From Streptomyces sp. NBC_01298 (lineage in GTDB: Bacteria > Actinomycetota > Actinomycetes > Streptomycetales > Streptomycetaceae), in NCBI RefSeq assembly GCF_035978755.1, contig NZ_CP108414.1, forward strand, positions 4,588,001 through 4,652,000: 64,000 nucleotides of DNA. The letters run 5' to 3'. Both the position numbers and the translations under genes were made by a program. The notes under the pieces were generated by a model. It searched no databases and was not told the origin of the DNA. It was given only the letters and a program-made list of their open reading frames with translations. Below, piece after piece: positions 9,978 to 19,126 of the stretch; positions within the stretch are counted from its first letter, which is position 1, and every line of letters starts with the position of its first letter.

Positions 9978-10880
9978 ATGACCTACGACGCCATCGTCCT
10001 GGCGGGCGGCGCCGCAAAACGCCTCGGCGGAGCCGACAAGCCCGGCCTCCTCGTAGGCGGCCGCCCCCTCCTCGACCGCGTCCTGGACGCCTGCGCGGAC
10101 GCCCGCACCACCGTCGTCGTCGCCGGCCGCAGGCCCACCGCAAGGCCCGTGCACTGGGCCCGGGAGGACCCCCCCGGCGGCGGCCCCCTCGCCGCGCTGG
10201 ACGCCGGGCTGCGGCACACCACCGCCCCGCTGGTCCTCGTACTCTCCGCCGATCTGCCGTTCCTGGACCGGGACACGGTCGGCTCCCTGCTCGGTGCCCT
10301 CGACGCGCCCGGACAGCAGGCCCGTGACGGAGCCCTGCTCCGGGATCCGGGCGGCCGCGACCAGCCCCTGGTCGCCGCGTACCGCGCCGAGCCCCTGCGC
10401 AGGGAAATCGCCCTGCTGGCCACCGAACACGGCTCGGTGAACGGCCTCCCCCTGCGCGCCCTCACCGCCGAACTCGACCTCACCCCGGTCACCGCGGCCG
10501 CCCCGCTCGCCTCCTTCGACTGCGACACCTGGGACGATCTCGCCGCCGCCCGCGCCCGAATCAGAGAGCATGGAACCGTGCTGGAGCAATGGATCACCGC
10601 CGTCAAGAACGAGCTGGGCATCGACGTCGCCGTCGACACCAAGACCCTGCTCGACCTCGCCCGTGACGCCGCGCACGGCGTCGCCCGGCCCGCCGCCCCG
10701 CTGACGACCTTCCTCGTCGGCTACGCGGCGGCCCACGCCGAAGCCACCGGCGCAGACCCCGAACAGGCCGTGGCCGAGGCCTCCCGCAAGGCCGCCGAAC
10801 TGGCCCTGCGCTGGGCCGCGGAAGCCCCGGAGACCACCGGGCCCGAAGCGACCGGCCCCGAAGCGACCGGCTCCGGATGA
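9978..10880 (+). CDS. mobA: Molybdenum cofactor guanylyltransferase MobA fused to a DUF6457-like domain
   Basis: A 300-residue two-part protein. Residues 1-195 are a MobA-type nucleotidyltransferase with LAGGAAKRLGGADK near the N terminus (GTP binding and catalysis), GGPLAALDAG and an SADLPF motif; it joins GMP to molybdopterin to make the guanine dinucleotide form of the cofactor. Residues about 200-280 form a small helical domain (VLEQWITAVKNELGI) of the DUF6457 type often found behind actinobacterial MobA; its role is unknown. The end is a short PEATG repeat. It overlaps moeA by ATGA, so both cofactor genes are translated together. Confidence 0.88.
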   Translation: MTYDAIVLAGGAAKRLGGADKPGLLVGGRPLLDRVLDACADARTTVVVAGRRPTARPVHWAREDPPGGGPLAALDAGLRHTTAPLVLVLSADLPFLDRDTVGSLLGALDAPGQQARDGALLRDPGGRDQPLVAAYRAEPLRREIALLATEHGSVNGLPLRALTAELDLTPVTAAAPLASFDCDTWDDLAAARARIREHGTVLEQWITAVKNELGIDVAVDTKTLLDLARDAAHGVARPAAPLTTFLVGYAAAHAEATGADPEQAVAEASRKAAELALRWAAEAPETTGPEATGPEATGSG

Positions 10881-12250
10881 CCGCCAACCCCGCCGCCGAC
10901 CCCGCCGCCGCGGACGCCGACCGCGACCTCGACCAGGCCCTCGCCCTGGTCAGCCGCGCCCCGCGTGCCGACCCACGCGCCGACCCGCGCGCCGACACCG
11001 CCGGAGGCCCCGCCCCCGCCCCCGGCGGCCACCGCGCCGCGTCCTGGCTCCGCGCCCGGGAGACCGCCACCCGCGCCGGTTCGGCCGTCCGCGGCCGCAC
11101 CCACCGGGTCCCCCTGGCGGCCGCCCTCGGCGAGGTGCTGGCCGCGCCCCTCGACGCCCTGGGCGACCTGCCGTCCTTCGACACCTCCGCGATGGACGGC
11201 TGGGCCGTCGCCGGGCCCGGCCCCTGGACGATCCGCCCCGGCGAGAGCGCCCTGGCCGGGAGCGAGCGCCCCGCACCCCTCGCGGACGGCGAAGCCGTAC
11301 GGATCGCCACCGGCGCCCGGATCCCCGCGGACACCAGCGCCGTGATCCGCAGCGAGCACTCCCGCGAGGCCGGCACCCTGCTGTACGCCGAGCGGCCCGT
11401 CGTCACCGGACAGGACATCCGCCCGCGCGGCCAGGAGTGCCGCACCGGCGACCTGCTGCTGCCCCCCGGGTCCCTGGTCACCCCGGCCGTCCTCGGCCTC
11501 GCGGCGGCCGCCGGGTACGACGAGCTCACCACCCGGCCCCGGCCGCGCGTGGAGATCCTCGTCCTCGGCGACGAACTGCTCACCGAAGGCCCCCCGCACG
11601 ACGGCCTCATCCGTGACGCCCTGAGCCCCATGCTGGGCCCCTGGCTGACCCGGCTCGGCGCCGAGGTCGTCTCCGTCCGACGGCTCGGCGACGACCCGCA
11701 GGGCGCCGAAGCGCTGCTGGCGGCCGTCACCGGCTCCACCGCCGACGTGCTCATCACCACCGGCGGCACCGCCTCCGGCCCCGTCGACCACGTCCACCCC
11801 GTGCTCGCCAAGGCAGGCGCCGAGCTGCTCGTCGACGGGGTGGCCGTACGCCCCGGGCACCCGATGCTGCTGGCCCGCATCGGCGGCGGGACCCCCGGCC
11901 AGGACCCGGTCCGCCACCTGGTGGGGCTGCCCGGCAACCCGCTGGCCGCCGTCTCCGGGCTGCTCACCCTCGCCGAACCGCTGCTGCGCGCCCTCGCCGG
12001 GCGGCGCCCGCGCCCCCGCTACGTGGTCCCGGTGGAGGGCGACGTCCCCGGTCACCCGCACGACACCCGGCTCGTACCGGTCCTGCTGACCGAGGACCAC
12101 GCCGTACCGCTGCGCTACAACGGGCCGGCGATGCTCCGCGGGGTGGCCGCCGCCGACGCGCTGGCCGTCGTACCCCCGAACGGGGCACGGTCCGGGCAGG
12201 AGCTGGAGATCCTCGATCTCCCCTGGGCTTCGGGGGGATGTTTCACGTGA
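10877..12250 (+). CDS. moeA: Molybdopterin molybdenumtransferase MoeA
   Basis: A 457-residue MoeA/gephyrin E-domain protein that inserts molybdate into adenylylated molybdopterin. Typical motifs: FDTSAMDGWAV (about 98-108), GARIPADT, RPRVEILVLGDEL, and TTGGTASG followed by VRPGHPMLLARI and GLPGNPLAAV. The N terminus carries about 65 extra, low-complexity residues with an R-A-D-P repeat. It follows mobA with a 4-base overlap. Its last codons (CFT-stop) are formed by a parS site, so the stop codon TGA is inside a ParB-binding sequence. Confidence 0.95.
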   Translation: MTANPAADPAAADADRDLDQALALVSRAPRADPRADPRADTAGGPAPAPGGHRAASWLRARETATRAGSAVRGRTHRVPLAAALGEVLAAPLDALGDLPSFDTSAMDGWAVAGPGPWTIRPGESALAGSERPAPLADGEAVRIATGARIPADTSAVIRSEHSREAGTLLYAERPVVTGQDIRPRGQECRTGDLLLPPGSLVTPAVLGLAAAAGYDELTTRPRPRVEILVLGDELLTEGPPHDGLIRDALSPMLGPWLTRLGAEVVSVRRLGDDPQGAEALLAAVTGSTADVLITTGGTASGPVDHVHPVLAKAGAELLVDGVAVRPGHPMLLARIGGGTPGQDPVRHLVGLPGNPLAAVSGLLTLAEPLLRALAGRRPRPRYVVPVEGDVPGHPHDTRLVPVLLTEDHAVPLRYNGPAMLRGVAAADALAVVPPNGARSGQELEILDLPWASGGCFT

Positions 12251-13338
12251 AACTTCACGGATCCGACGCGATGGCACGCGGCGCCGACGAGAAGCTCGTA
12301 TCGCGCCGCATCAAACTGCCCAAGCGCATCGTCGAGAAACCGCTCCGGCAGGTCTCCCGGCGGCTGTTGATGGCGCTGTTCGTGATGTCCCTGACGGTCC
12401 TGATCGTCTGGATCGACCGCGCGGGTTACCACGACAACGCCAACGACAAGGTCGACTTCCTCGACTGCGTCTACTACGCGACCGTCACCCTGTCGACGAC
12501 CGGCTACGGCGACATCGTCCCGTACAGCGACAGCGCGCGGCTGGTCAACGTCCTGCTGATCACCCCGCTGCGCGTGCTGTTCCTGATCATCCTGGTCGGC
12601 ACCACCCTGGAAGTCCTCACCGAGCGCACCAGGGAAGAGTGGCGGCTCAGCCGCTGGAGGAAGAACTTGCGAGACCACACGGTCGTCGTCGGCTTCGGCA
12701 CGAAGGGCCGCTCCGCCCTGCAGACCCTGCTGTCCACCGGGCTCAGCAAGGACCAGGTCGTCATCGTCGACCCCAGCGCCAAGGTGATCGACATCGCCAA
12801 CGCGGAGGGGTTCACCGGGGTGGTCGGCGATGCCACGCGCTCCGACGTCCTGCTGCGGGCCGAGATCCAGAAGGCCCGTCAGATCGTCATCGCCACCCAA
12901 CGCGACGACACGGCGGTCCTGGTCACCCTGACGGCCCGCCAGCTCAACCGCGGCGCGAAGATCGTGGCGGCCGTGCGGGAAGAGGAGAACGCGCCGCTGC
13001 TGAAGCAGTCCGGCGCGGACGCCGTCATCACCAGCGCGAGCGCGGCCGGCCGGCTGCTCGGACTCTCGGTGCTCAGCCCGAGCGCGGGCACGGTGATGGA
13101 GGACCTCATCCAGCAGGGCAGCGGCCTCGATCTGATCGAGCGTCCGGTGAACCGCGGGGAGGTCGGCAAATCGGTCCGGGACACCGACGACCTGGTCGTC
13201 AGCGTCCTGCGCGGCCACCGCCTGCTCCCGTACGACGATCCGCACGCGAGTCCCCTGCAACTGACGGACCGTGTCATCACGATCGTCCGCGCGGCCCCGT
13301 CGGCCACGCCGCCCGTGGTCCTGGGCTCGCCGGACTGA
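12238..13338 (+). CDS. Two-TM potassium channel with RCK (TrkA-N) domain
   Basis: A 366-residue MthK-like K+ channel subunit: TM1 about 43-60, pore helix and selectivity filter TGYGD (88-92), TM2 about 105-125, then a cytosolic RCK domain with a Rossmann signature VVVGFGTKGRSA (about 144-155) and a C-terminal TrkA-C part. Four subunits should form the pore, gated by a nucleotide or ion bound to RCK. Start choice is uncertain: ATG 12238 puts parS in codons 1-6; GTG 12247 has G6 at 12232-12237 as ribosome binding site with 9-base spacing and looks best; ATG 12271 is also possible. The gene overlaps the moeA end. Confidence 0.92.
   Translation: MFHVKLHGSDAMARGADEKLVSRRIKLPKRIVEKPLRQVSRRLLMALFVMSLTVLIVWIDRAGYHDNANDKVDFLDCVYYATVTLSTTGYGDIVPYSDSARLVNVLLITPLRVLFLIILVGTTLEVLTERTREEWRLSRWRKNLRDHTVVVGFGTKGRSALQTLLSTGLSKDQVVIVDPSAKVIDIANAEGFTGVVGDATRSDVLLRAEIQKARQIVIATQRDDTAVLVTLTARQLNRGAKIVAAVREEENAPLLKQSGADAVITSASAAGRLLGLSVLSPSAGTVMEDLIQQGSGLDLIERPVNRGEVGKSVRDTDDLVVSVLRGHRLLPYDDPHASPLQLTDRVITIVRAAPSATPPVVLGSPD
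12240..12253. other. parS (ParB-binding) site
   Basis: A perfect GTTTCACGTGAAAC palindrome, the established Streptomyces parS core. ParB binds such sites near oriC to organise chromosome segregation. This copy spans the moeA stop codon and the beginning of the channel gene. Confidence 0.9.
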
Positions 13339-13392
13339 GCGGACCAACCGGACCGCGCGGGCCGAGGGGGCCGGGGGCGGTAACCTCCGGCC

Positions 13393-14370
13393 ATGCATGC
13401 GATCACCATCGAACAGCCCGGCGGCCCCGAGTCCCTGGTGTGGGCCGAAGCACCCGACCCGGTGGCCGGTGACGGCGAGGTCCTCGTCGAGGTGGCGGCG
13501 AGCGCCGTGAACCGCGCCGACGTCCTGCAGCGGCAGGGGTTCTACAACCCTCCGCCTGGCGCCTCGCCCCATCCCGGCCTCGAGTGCTCCGGGCGGATCT
13601 CCGCGATCGGGGCCGGGGTCTCCGGCTGGTCGGTCGGCGACGAGGTGTGCGCGCTGCTCTCCGGCGGCGGGTACGCGCAGCGGGTGGCCGTCCCGGCGGG
13701 CCAGCTGCTGCCCGTCCCGGCGGGCGTGGACCTGGTGACGGCGGCGGCCCTACCTGAAGTCGTCTCCACGGTCTGGTCGAACGTGTTCATGGTGGCCGGT
13801 CTGCGCCCTGGCGAGACCCTGCTGGTGCACGGCGGATCGAGCGGCATCGGGACGATGGCGATCCAGCTCGCGAAGGCCGTGGGCGCGCGGGTCGCCGTCA
13901 CGGCGGGCGGCAAGGAGAAGCTGGCGCGCTGCGCCGAACTGGGCGCCGACATCCTGATCGACTACCGCGAGCAGGACTTCGTCGAGGAGGTCCGGGCGGC
14001 CACCGACGGCGCCGGGGCGGACGTGATCCTGGACATCATGGGCGCGAAGTACCTGACCCGGAACGTGGACGCGCTGGCCGTGAACGGCCGCCTCGCGATC
14101 ATCGGGCTCCAGGGCGGAGTCAAGGCGGAACTCAACCTGGCCGCCCTCCTCGCGAAGCGCGCGGCCATCACCGCCACCACGCTCCGGGCCCGCCCCCTGG
14201 AGGAGAAGGCCGCGATCGTCGCAGCCGTACGCGAACACGTCTGGCCCCTACTGGCAACGGGCCGCATCCACCCGGTGGTGCACGCGACGTACCCCATGAG
14301 CGAGGCCCCCGAAGCCCACCGTGTCATGGAAGCAAGCACCCACGTGGGCAAGCTGCTCCTGACCACCTGA
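13393..14370 (+). CDS. NAD(P)H quinone oxidoreductase, PIG3-like MDR family
   Basis: A 325-residue zinc-free medium-chain dehydrogenase/reductase. GroES-like domain at residues 1-120 (VNRADVLQRQGFYNPPPGAS and PGLECSG), then a Rossmann domain with HGGSSGIGTMAIQLAKA (about 140-156). The NRADVLQRQG and PPPGAS motifs are those of the TP53I3/PIG3 group, which reduce quinones with NADPH. No structural zinc cysteines are present. It stands alone; a very long inverted repeat follows. Confidence 0.9.
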   Translation: MHAITIEQPGGPESLVWAEAPDPVAGDGEVLVEVAASAVNRADVLQRQGFYNPPPGASPHPGLECSGRISAIGAGVSGWSVGDEVCALLSGGGYAQRVAVPAGQLLPVPAGVDLVTAAALPEVVSTVWSNVFMVAGLRPGETLLVHGGSSGIGTMAIQLAKAVGARVAVTAGGKEKLARCAELGADILIDYREQDFVEEVRAATDGAGADVILDIMGAKYLTRNVDALAVNGRLAIIGLQGGVKAELNLAALLAKRAAITATTLRARPLEEKAAIVAAVREHVWPLLATGRIHPVVHATYPMSEAPEAHRVMEASTHVGKLLLTT

Positions 14371-14398
14371 CCGAACCGGAGCCCCGGGCCGCCGCTGC

Positions 14399-14549
14399 GC
14401 GGGGCGAAGTCCCCTACCCGCCCTTCGCCCGTTCCCCGGGCTCCGCCCGGACCCGTTTCCGCGTGCGGCGCCGCTCCCGTGGCCAGCCCCCGGGGGTCCG
14501 GGCGCAGCCCGGGGAACGGTGGAAGGGCGGGTAGGGGACTTCGCCCCGC
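14399..14549. terminator. Long inverted repeat between convergent genes
   Basis: Two 56-base arms, 14399-14454 and 14494-14549, are complementary at all but a few positions and flank a 39-base loop. The arms contain the dispersed intergenic element (core GGCGGGTAGGGGA, GCCCGGGGAACGG) in opposite orientations. Lying between convergent genes (14370 and 14591), it should terminate transcription on both strands; the rest of this 220-bp gap holds no gene. Confidence 0.75.
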
Positions 14550-14590
14550 AGGGCCAACCCACCCGCACCCGCCCACCGGCTTCGTCGGAG

Positions 14591-16033
14591 CTACAAGCTG
14601 CGCAGCAGCACCGAGGGCGACTCGACGCAGTCGGCGACGTACCGGAGGAAGCCGCCCGCCGTGCCCCCGTCGCAGACACGGTGGTCGAAGGTCAGCGACA
14701 GCTGAACGACCTGCCGGACCGCCAACTCTCCCTGGTACACCCAGGGCTTCGGGATGATCCGCCCCACACCGAGCATCGCCGCCTCGGGATGGTTGATGAT
14801 CGGCGTGGAGCCGTCGACCCCGAACACCCCGTAGTTGTTCAGGGTGAAGGTGCCACCGGTGAGGTCCGCCGGGGCCAGCTTCCCCGCCCGGGCCAGCTCG
14901 GTCAGCCGGGCGAACTCCGCCGACAGCGACTCCGCGCTGCGCGCCTGCGCGTCCCGGACCACCGGCACCATCAGCCCCCGCTCCGTCTGCGCGGCGAAGC
15001 CCAGGTGCACGGACGGGAGCCGGACGATCTCGTTCGCCGCGAGGTCCACCGTGGAGTTGAGCTCCGGGTGGCGGGCCAGCGCCGCCGTGCAGATCCGGGC
15101 GAGCAGCGCGAGGACCGAGATCTTGGGGCCGCCCGCGGCGTTCATCGCCGCCCGGGTCGCCATCAGTTCGGTGGCGTCCGCGTCCACCCAGCAGGTGGCG
15201 TCCGGAATCTCGCGCCGGCTGCGCGACAGCTTGTCCGCGACCGCCCCGCGCACCCCCTTGAGGGGGGTCCGCGTGGCGCCCTCCGGGGCGGTGGAACGGA
15301 CGGAGGCCACCACCGGGGCCACGACGGGTGCCACCACGGGGGCCACCACGGGGGCCACCACGGGGGCCACGGCCGAAGCCTCCCGCGCCGGCGCGCGCAG
15401 CGCCGCGTCGACATCAGCGCGCAGGATCAGCCCCTCGGGCCCCGATCCGCGCAGGGCCCGCAGGTCCACCCCGTGGTCCCGCGCCAGCTTGCGCACCAGC
15501 GGCGAGATGACCGGTACCGGCCCGGCGACGACGGCGGCCGGTGCGGCGGCCGCCGGTGCCGTGACGGGAGGTGCCGTGACGGCAGGTGCCGTCACCGCCG
15601 CGACCGGGACCACGGCCGGAGCCGGACCCTCGGGAGCGGCCCCCGGCGCGGCGGAGCCGGGTCGCACCCGCCTCCGACGCGCCGGACGTGAAGGGTCGGA
15701 GCCGTACCCGATCAAGGGCCGGGGCGCGTTCGCGGAGTCCGGGGCCCCTTCGGGGGCAACGGCATCGGCATCGGCCGGCAGGCACGCCGCACCCACCGCC
15801 ACCGTGATCAGCGGCGCGCCGACGGGCAGTTCCGTCCCCTCCTCGCCGAAGCGGGCGGTGACCACGCCCCCGTACGGACAGGGGACCTCCACCATCGCCT
15901 TGGCCGTCTCGACCTCGACGACGGGCTGGTCGATGGCGACGACGTCGCCGACCGCCACCAGCCAGCGGACGATCTCCGCCTCGGTCAGTCCCTCGCCCAG
16001 GTCCGGCAGCTTGAACTCCATGACCTGCGGCAT
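14591..16033 (-). CDS. bkdC: Branched-chain 2-oxoacid dehydrogenase E2 (dihydrolipoyl acyltransferase)
   Basis: A 480-residue E2 core enzyme that receives the acyl group on lipoate and passes it to CoA. One lipoyl domain at 1-80 (lipoylated lysine in VETAKAMVEVP), an Ala/Pro/Val-rich linker, a peripheral subunit-binding domain (about 180-215, VRKLARDHGVDLRALRGSGPEG), a second linker with five APVV repeats, and a catalytic domain with the DHRVCDGG motif near the C terminus. The catalytic motif has Cys where DHRxxDG allows variation. GGGAGA lies before ATG 16033, which overlaps the E1-beta stop by one base (TGATG). The complex makes isobutyryl-, isovaleryl- and 2-methylbutyryl-CoA used as fatty acid and polyketide starters. 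Confidence 0.95.
   Translation of the reverse strand: MPQVMEFKLPDLGEGLTEAEIVRWLVAVGDVVAIDQPVVEVETAKAMVEVPCPYGGVVTARFGEEGTELPVGAPLITVAVGAACLPADADAVAPEGAPDSANAPRPLIGYGSDPSRPARRRRVRPGSAAPGAAPEGPAPAVVPVAAVTAPAVTAPPVTAPAAAAPAAVVAGPVPVISPLVRKLARDHGVDLRALRGSGPEGLILRADVDAALRAPAREASAVAPVVAPVVAPVVAPVVAPVVASVRSTAPEGATRTPLKGVRGAVADKLSRSRREIPDATCWVDADATELMATRAAMNAAGGPKISVLALLARICTAALARHPELNSTVDLAANEIVRLPSVHLGFAAQTERGLMVPVVRDAQARSAESLSAEFARLTELARAGKLAPADLTGGTFTLNNYGVFGVDGSTPIINHPEAAMLGVGRIIPKPWVYQGELAVRQVVQLSLTFDHRVCDGGTAGGFLRYVADCVESPSVLLRSL
15306..15369. repeat. 12-bp tandem repeat in the E2 linker
   Basis: About five copies of a 12-bp unit (GCCACCACGGGG on the plus strand) encode Ala-Pro-Val-Val repeats in the flexible E2 linker; three adjacent copies are identical. 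Copy number is likely to change by slippage. Confidence 0.8.
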
Positions 16034-17046
16034 CAGTTCTCCCACTGCAGACGGGCCACGGTGTCCAGGATCCGGTCCACGCCGGGCAGGTGGTGCTTCT
16101 CCAGCATCGGCGGCGGATACGGGATGTCGAAGCCGGTGACGCGCAGCACGGGCGCCTCCAGATGGTGGAAGCACCGCTCGGTGACCCGGGCGGCGATCTC
16201 CGCGCCCGGTCCGCCGAAGCCGCCGGACTCGTGGACCACCACCGCGCGCCCGGTCCGGCGTACGGAGGCCACGACGGTCTCCTCGTCGAAGGGGACCAGC
16301 GAGCGCAGGTCCACGACCTCCAGGTCCCAGCCCTCCTCGCGGGCCGCCTCGGCCGCCTCCATGCACACCGGCAGCGAGGGCCCGTAGGTGATCAGCGTCG
16401 CGCTCGTGCCGGTCCGCCGGACGAGTGCCTCGCCGATCCCGGGGACCACCGCGGGCGCCTCGGGCGACCAGTCGGCCTTGGACCAGTACAGCCGCTTCGG
16501 CTCCAGGAAGATCACCGGGTCGTCGCTGGCTATGGAGGCGCGCAGCAGTCCGTACGCGTCCTCGACGGTCGCCGGGGTGACGACGGTGAGGCCGGGGGTG
16601 GCCACGTAGTACGCCTCGGAGGAGTCGCAGTGGTGCTCCACGCCGCCGATCCCGCCGCCGTACGGCACCCGGATGGTGATCGGGAGCGGCATCGCGCCGC
16701 GCGTGCGGTTGCGCATCTTGGCCACGTGCGAGATCAGCTGCTCGAAGGCCGGGTACGCGAAGGCGTCGAACTGCATCTCCACCACGGGCCGCAGCCCGTA
16801 CATGGCCATGCCGACGGCCGCGCCGAGTATGCCGGCCTCGGCGAGCGGGGTGTCCGTACAGCGGTCCTCGCCGAACTCCTTGGCGAGGCCGTCCGTGATG
16901 CGGAAGACCCCGCCGAGCGCCCCGACGTCCTCGCCCATGACGTGGACGGTCGGGTCCTCGGCCATCGCGTCGCGCATCGCGCGGTTCAGGGCCTGGGCCA
17001 TGGTCGCCGGCTTCGTGGCCGCCGGCTTCACCGCCACCGTGGTCAT
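16033..17046 (-). CDS. bkdB: Branched-chain 2-oxoacid dehydrogenase E1 beta
   Basis: A 337-residue E1-beta subunit with the typical GEDVGALGGVFRITDGL segment, the DTPLAEAGILGAAVGMA region at the cofactor interface, and a C-terminal transketolase-like domain ending in PPPMLEKHHLPGVDRI. With E1-alpha it decarboxylates the 2-oxo acids from Val, Leu and Ile. ATG at 17046 overlaps the E1-alpha stop (ATGA), so the three subunits are translationally coupled. Confidence 0.95.
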   Translation of the reverse strand: MTTVAVKPAATKPATMAQALNRAMRDAMAEDPTVHVMGEDVGALGGVFRITDGLAKEFGEDRCTDTPLAEAGILGAAVGMAMYGLRPVVEMQFDAFAYPAFEQLISHVAKMRNRTRGAMPLPITIRVPYGGGIGGVEHHCDSSEAYYVATPGLTVVTPATVEDAYGLLRASIASDDPVIFLEPKRLYWSKADWSPEAPAVVPGIGEALVRRTGTSATLITYGPSLPVCMEAAEAAREEGWDLEVVDLRSLVPFDEETVVASVRRTGRAVVVHESGGFGGPGAEIAARVTERCFHHLEAPVLRVTGFDIPYPPPMLEKHHLPGVDRILDTVARLQWEN

Positions 17047-18197
17047 GATCCGTCCCCCTCTTCTTCCTGCTCGGCCGCGTCCAGCTCGGCACGGAGCATG
17101 GCCGCCTGTTCGCGCAGTCGGCCGGTCTGCCGCGCGTAGACGTGTGCGAAGAGGTCCATCGGGTCGAGCACCGGCTCCGCGTTCATCCCGTCCCTCAGCG
17201 CCGCCGCCATCGCCTCGGCGGCGTCCTTGGCGGCCTTGATGCCCGACTCGTCCAGCAGGCCGCGCGCGGTCAGCTCGCGCTCCAGCAGCTCGATCGGGTC
17301 GTGCGCCTTCCAGGCCTCGACCTCGGCGTCGCCCCGGTAGCGGGTGGCGTCGTCGGCGTTGGTGTGGGCCTCTATGCGGTAGGTGACGGCCTCGATCATG
17401 GTCGGTCCGCCGCCGGACCGGGCCCGCCGGACCGCCTCGGACAGCACCTCGTGCATGGCGGCGATGTCGTTGCCATCGACGAGGCGGCCGGGCATCCCGT
17501 ACCCCACGGCCTTGTGGGCCAGGGTCGGGGCGGCGGTCTGCTTGGCGAGCGGAACGGAGATCGCGAAGCCGTTGTTCTGCACGAGGAAGACGACCGGCGC
17601 CTGCCAGACGGCGGCGAAGTTCATGGCCTCGTGGAAATCGCCCTCGCTGGTGCCGCCGTCGCCGACCATGGCGAGGGCGACCACGTCGTCCCCGCGCAGC
17701 CGGGCGGCGTGCGCCAGGCCGACCGCGTGCGGCAGCTGGGTGGCCAGCGGCGTCGAGAGGGGGGCTATCCGGTGCTCGCGCGGGTCGTACCCGGTGTGCC
17801 AGTCGCCGCGCAGCAGCGTCAGCGCCTGTACGGGATCCAGTCCGCGGGCCACGGCCGCGAGGGTGTCGCGGTAGCTCGGGAAGAGCCAGTCCTGCTCCTC
17901 CAGGACCATCGCGGCGGCGATCTCGCACGCCTCCTGGCCGACGGTGGAGGGGTATACGGCCAGACGGCCCTGCCGGGTGAGGGCGGTGGCCTGGGCGTTG
18001 TAGCGGCGGCCGCGCACCAGCTCGGCGTAGCACCGGCGCATCAGCTCGGGGTCGAGCCGGTCGGCGGCCGGGGTGCCCAGCACCCGGTACGGCTCGGGGT
18101 CCGGGAGCAGCGGGGCGGCATCCGTACGGGGCCTCCAGGCGGGCGGCGGGGTGGAGCGGTGGGACGCACCGGCACCGGGCAGCTCTTGGACCGTCAT
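17043..18197 (-). CDS. bkdA: Branched-chain 2-oxoacid dehydrogenase E1 alpha
   Basis: A 384-residue thiamine diphosphate enzyme subunit. The ThDP-binding motif starts GDGGTSEGDFHEAMNF and ends in the QNN segment; the substrate-side region YPSTVGQEACEIAAAM and the phosphorylation-loop-like YRIEAHTNADDATRYR are present. I start at ATG 18197 because GAGGAGGT lies 9 bases upstream and MTVQELPGAG begins conserved sequence; the frame is open 20 codons further. First gene of the bkd operon, divergent from an Lrp-type regulator, with an ACCGA-N4-TCGGT operator in its promoter. Confidence 0.95.
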   Translation of the reverse strand: MTVQELPGAGASHRSTPPPAWRPRTDAAPLLPDPEPYRVLGTPAADRLDPELMRRCYAELVRGRRYNAQATALTRQGRLAVYPSTVGQEACEIAAAMVLEEQDWLFPSYRDTLAAVARGLDPVQALTLLRGDWHTGYDPREHRIAPLSTPLATQLPHAVGLAHAARLRGDDVVALAMVGDGGTSEGDFHEAMNFAAVWQAPVVFLVQNNGFAISVPLAKQTAAPTLAHKAVGYGMPGRLVDGNDIAAMHEVLSEAVRRARSGGGPTMIEAVTYRIEAHTNADDATRYRGDAEVEAWKAHDPIELLERELTARGLLDESGIKAAKDAAEAMAAALRDGMNAEPVLDPMDLFAHVYARQTGRLREQAAMLRAELDAAEQEEEGDGS

Positions 18198-18254
18198 GGC
18201 GGCGTACACCTCCTCGTGGGAAGCGGGCAGGGAGGCCTCGGGTGTGAGGCCCCT

Positions 18255-18284
18255 CACCTACCGATTGTTCGGTTGTCCCGGCAA
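18255..18284 (-). promoter_or_regulatory. bkdA promoter containing a TetR-type operator
   Basis: On the minus strand TTGCCG (18284-18279) and TAGGTG (18260-18255) are 18 bases apart. The spacer holds ACCGAACAATCGGT (18260-18273), a dyad with perfect ACCGA/TCGGT arms. The same dyad occurs at paaN (21549) and paaA (26198). A bound repressor would exclude RNA polymerase. Confidence 0.6.
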
Positions 18285-18374
18285 TTTGGCTACAGGCGGC
18301 GTCAGGCTGTGGACAAAGTGGCGTCGACGCCCTGGTATGGGTGCAGGACGTCCAGGAGAGGCAGGCATCGGGCG

Positions 18375-18950
18375 ATGACGGATGAACAAATGGCCGGAGC
18401 GGGTTCCGGGGCGGGGGGCGCACTCGGGGGCGCGCCCGTACCGCCGGTATCCCCCGGGCCGCCCGCGACCCCGCCCCGCCCCCTCGACCCGATCGACCGG
18501 TCGATCGTGCGCCTGCTCCAGGCGGACGGCCGCGCCTCGATACGCTCGGTCGCCGAGCAGGTCCACGTCTCCCGGGCCAATGCCTACGCCCGGATCAACC
18601 GGCTCATCGACGACGGGGTGATCCGCGGTTTCACCGCCCGCGTCAACCACGAACGCGCGGGCCAGGGCGCCTCCGCCTACATCACCCTGAAGATCGTCCA
18701 GAACTCCTGGCGCACGGTCCGCGAACAGCTCCGCGAACTCCCCGGCGCCGCCCACATCGCCCTGGTCAGCGGCGATTTCGACGTCCTGCTCCTGGTCCAC
18801 ACCCCGGACAACCGCACCCTGCGCGAGCTGGTCCTGACCCGCCTCCAGTCCATCCCGGAGGTCCTCTCCACGCGCACCCTGCTGGTGTTCGAGGAAACGG
18901 ATCTGCTGGCCCGCGACCCGGCCGCGGGGCCGACGATCTCGGAGGACTGA
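18375..18950 (+). CDS. Lrp/AsnC family regulator next to the bkd operon
   Basis: A 191-residue regulator: Pro/Gly-rich N-terminal extension (1-38), Lrp helix-turn-helix (about 39-90, DRSIVRLLQADGRASIRSVAEQ and VSRANAYARINRLIDDGVI) and a RAM ligand domain (about 95-175) that usually binds amino acids. Divergent from bkdA, it is the expected amino-acid-sensing regulator of branched-chain catabolism (BkdR-like), a role inferred from position. ATG 18375 is the first good start; the frame is open far upstream, but that region is antisense to bkdA. Confidence 0.88.
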   Translation: MTDEQMAGAGSGAGGALGGAPVPPVSPGPPATPPRPLDPIDRSIVRLLQADGRASIRSVAEQVHVSRANAYARINRLIDDGVIRGFTARVNHERAGQGASAYITLKIVQNSWRTVREQLRELPGAAHIALVSGDFDVLLLVHTPDNRTLRELVLTRLQSIPEVLSTRTLLVFEETDLLARDPAAGPTISED

Positions 18951-19126
18951 AGCCCGCCGCCGGGTACCGTCCAGCCCTTCCGGCGCGGGCCCTCGTCACG
19001 GCCCTGGGCTACGCGGCCCACCGCTGGGCGGGCGCCGGTACGGGCACGCCCCTGGAGCCCCTCCCGGGCTCCCCGTGGCCGTACCTCACCGCGTGGGCCG
19101 TCCTCGGCTTCTGGGCGTTCCTGCTC

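Noticed and set aside
17142..18374. Extended N terminus of the Lrp regulator
   Set aside because: The open frame upstream is antisense to bkdA and lacks any domain; ATG 18375 gives a normal-sized regulator.
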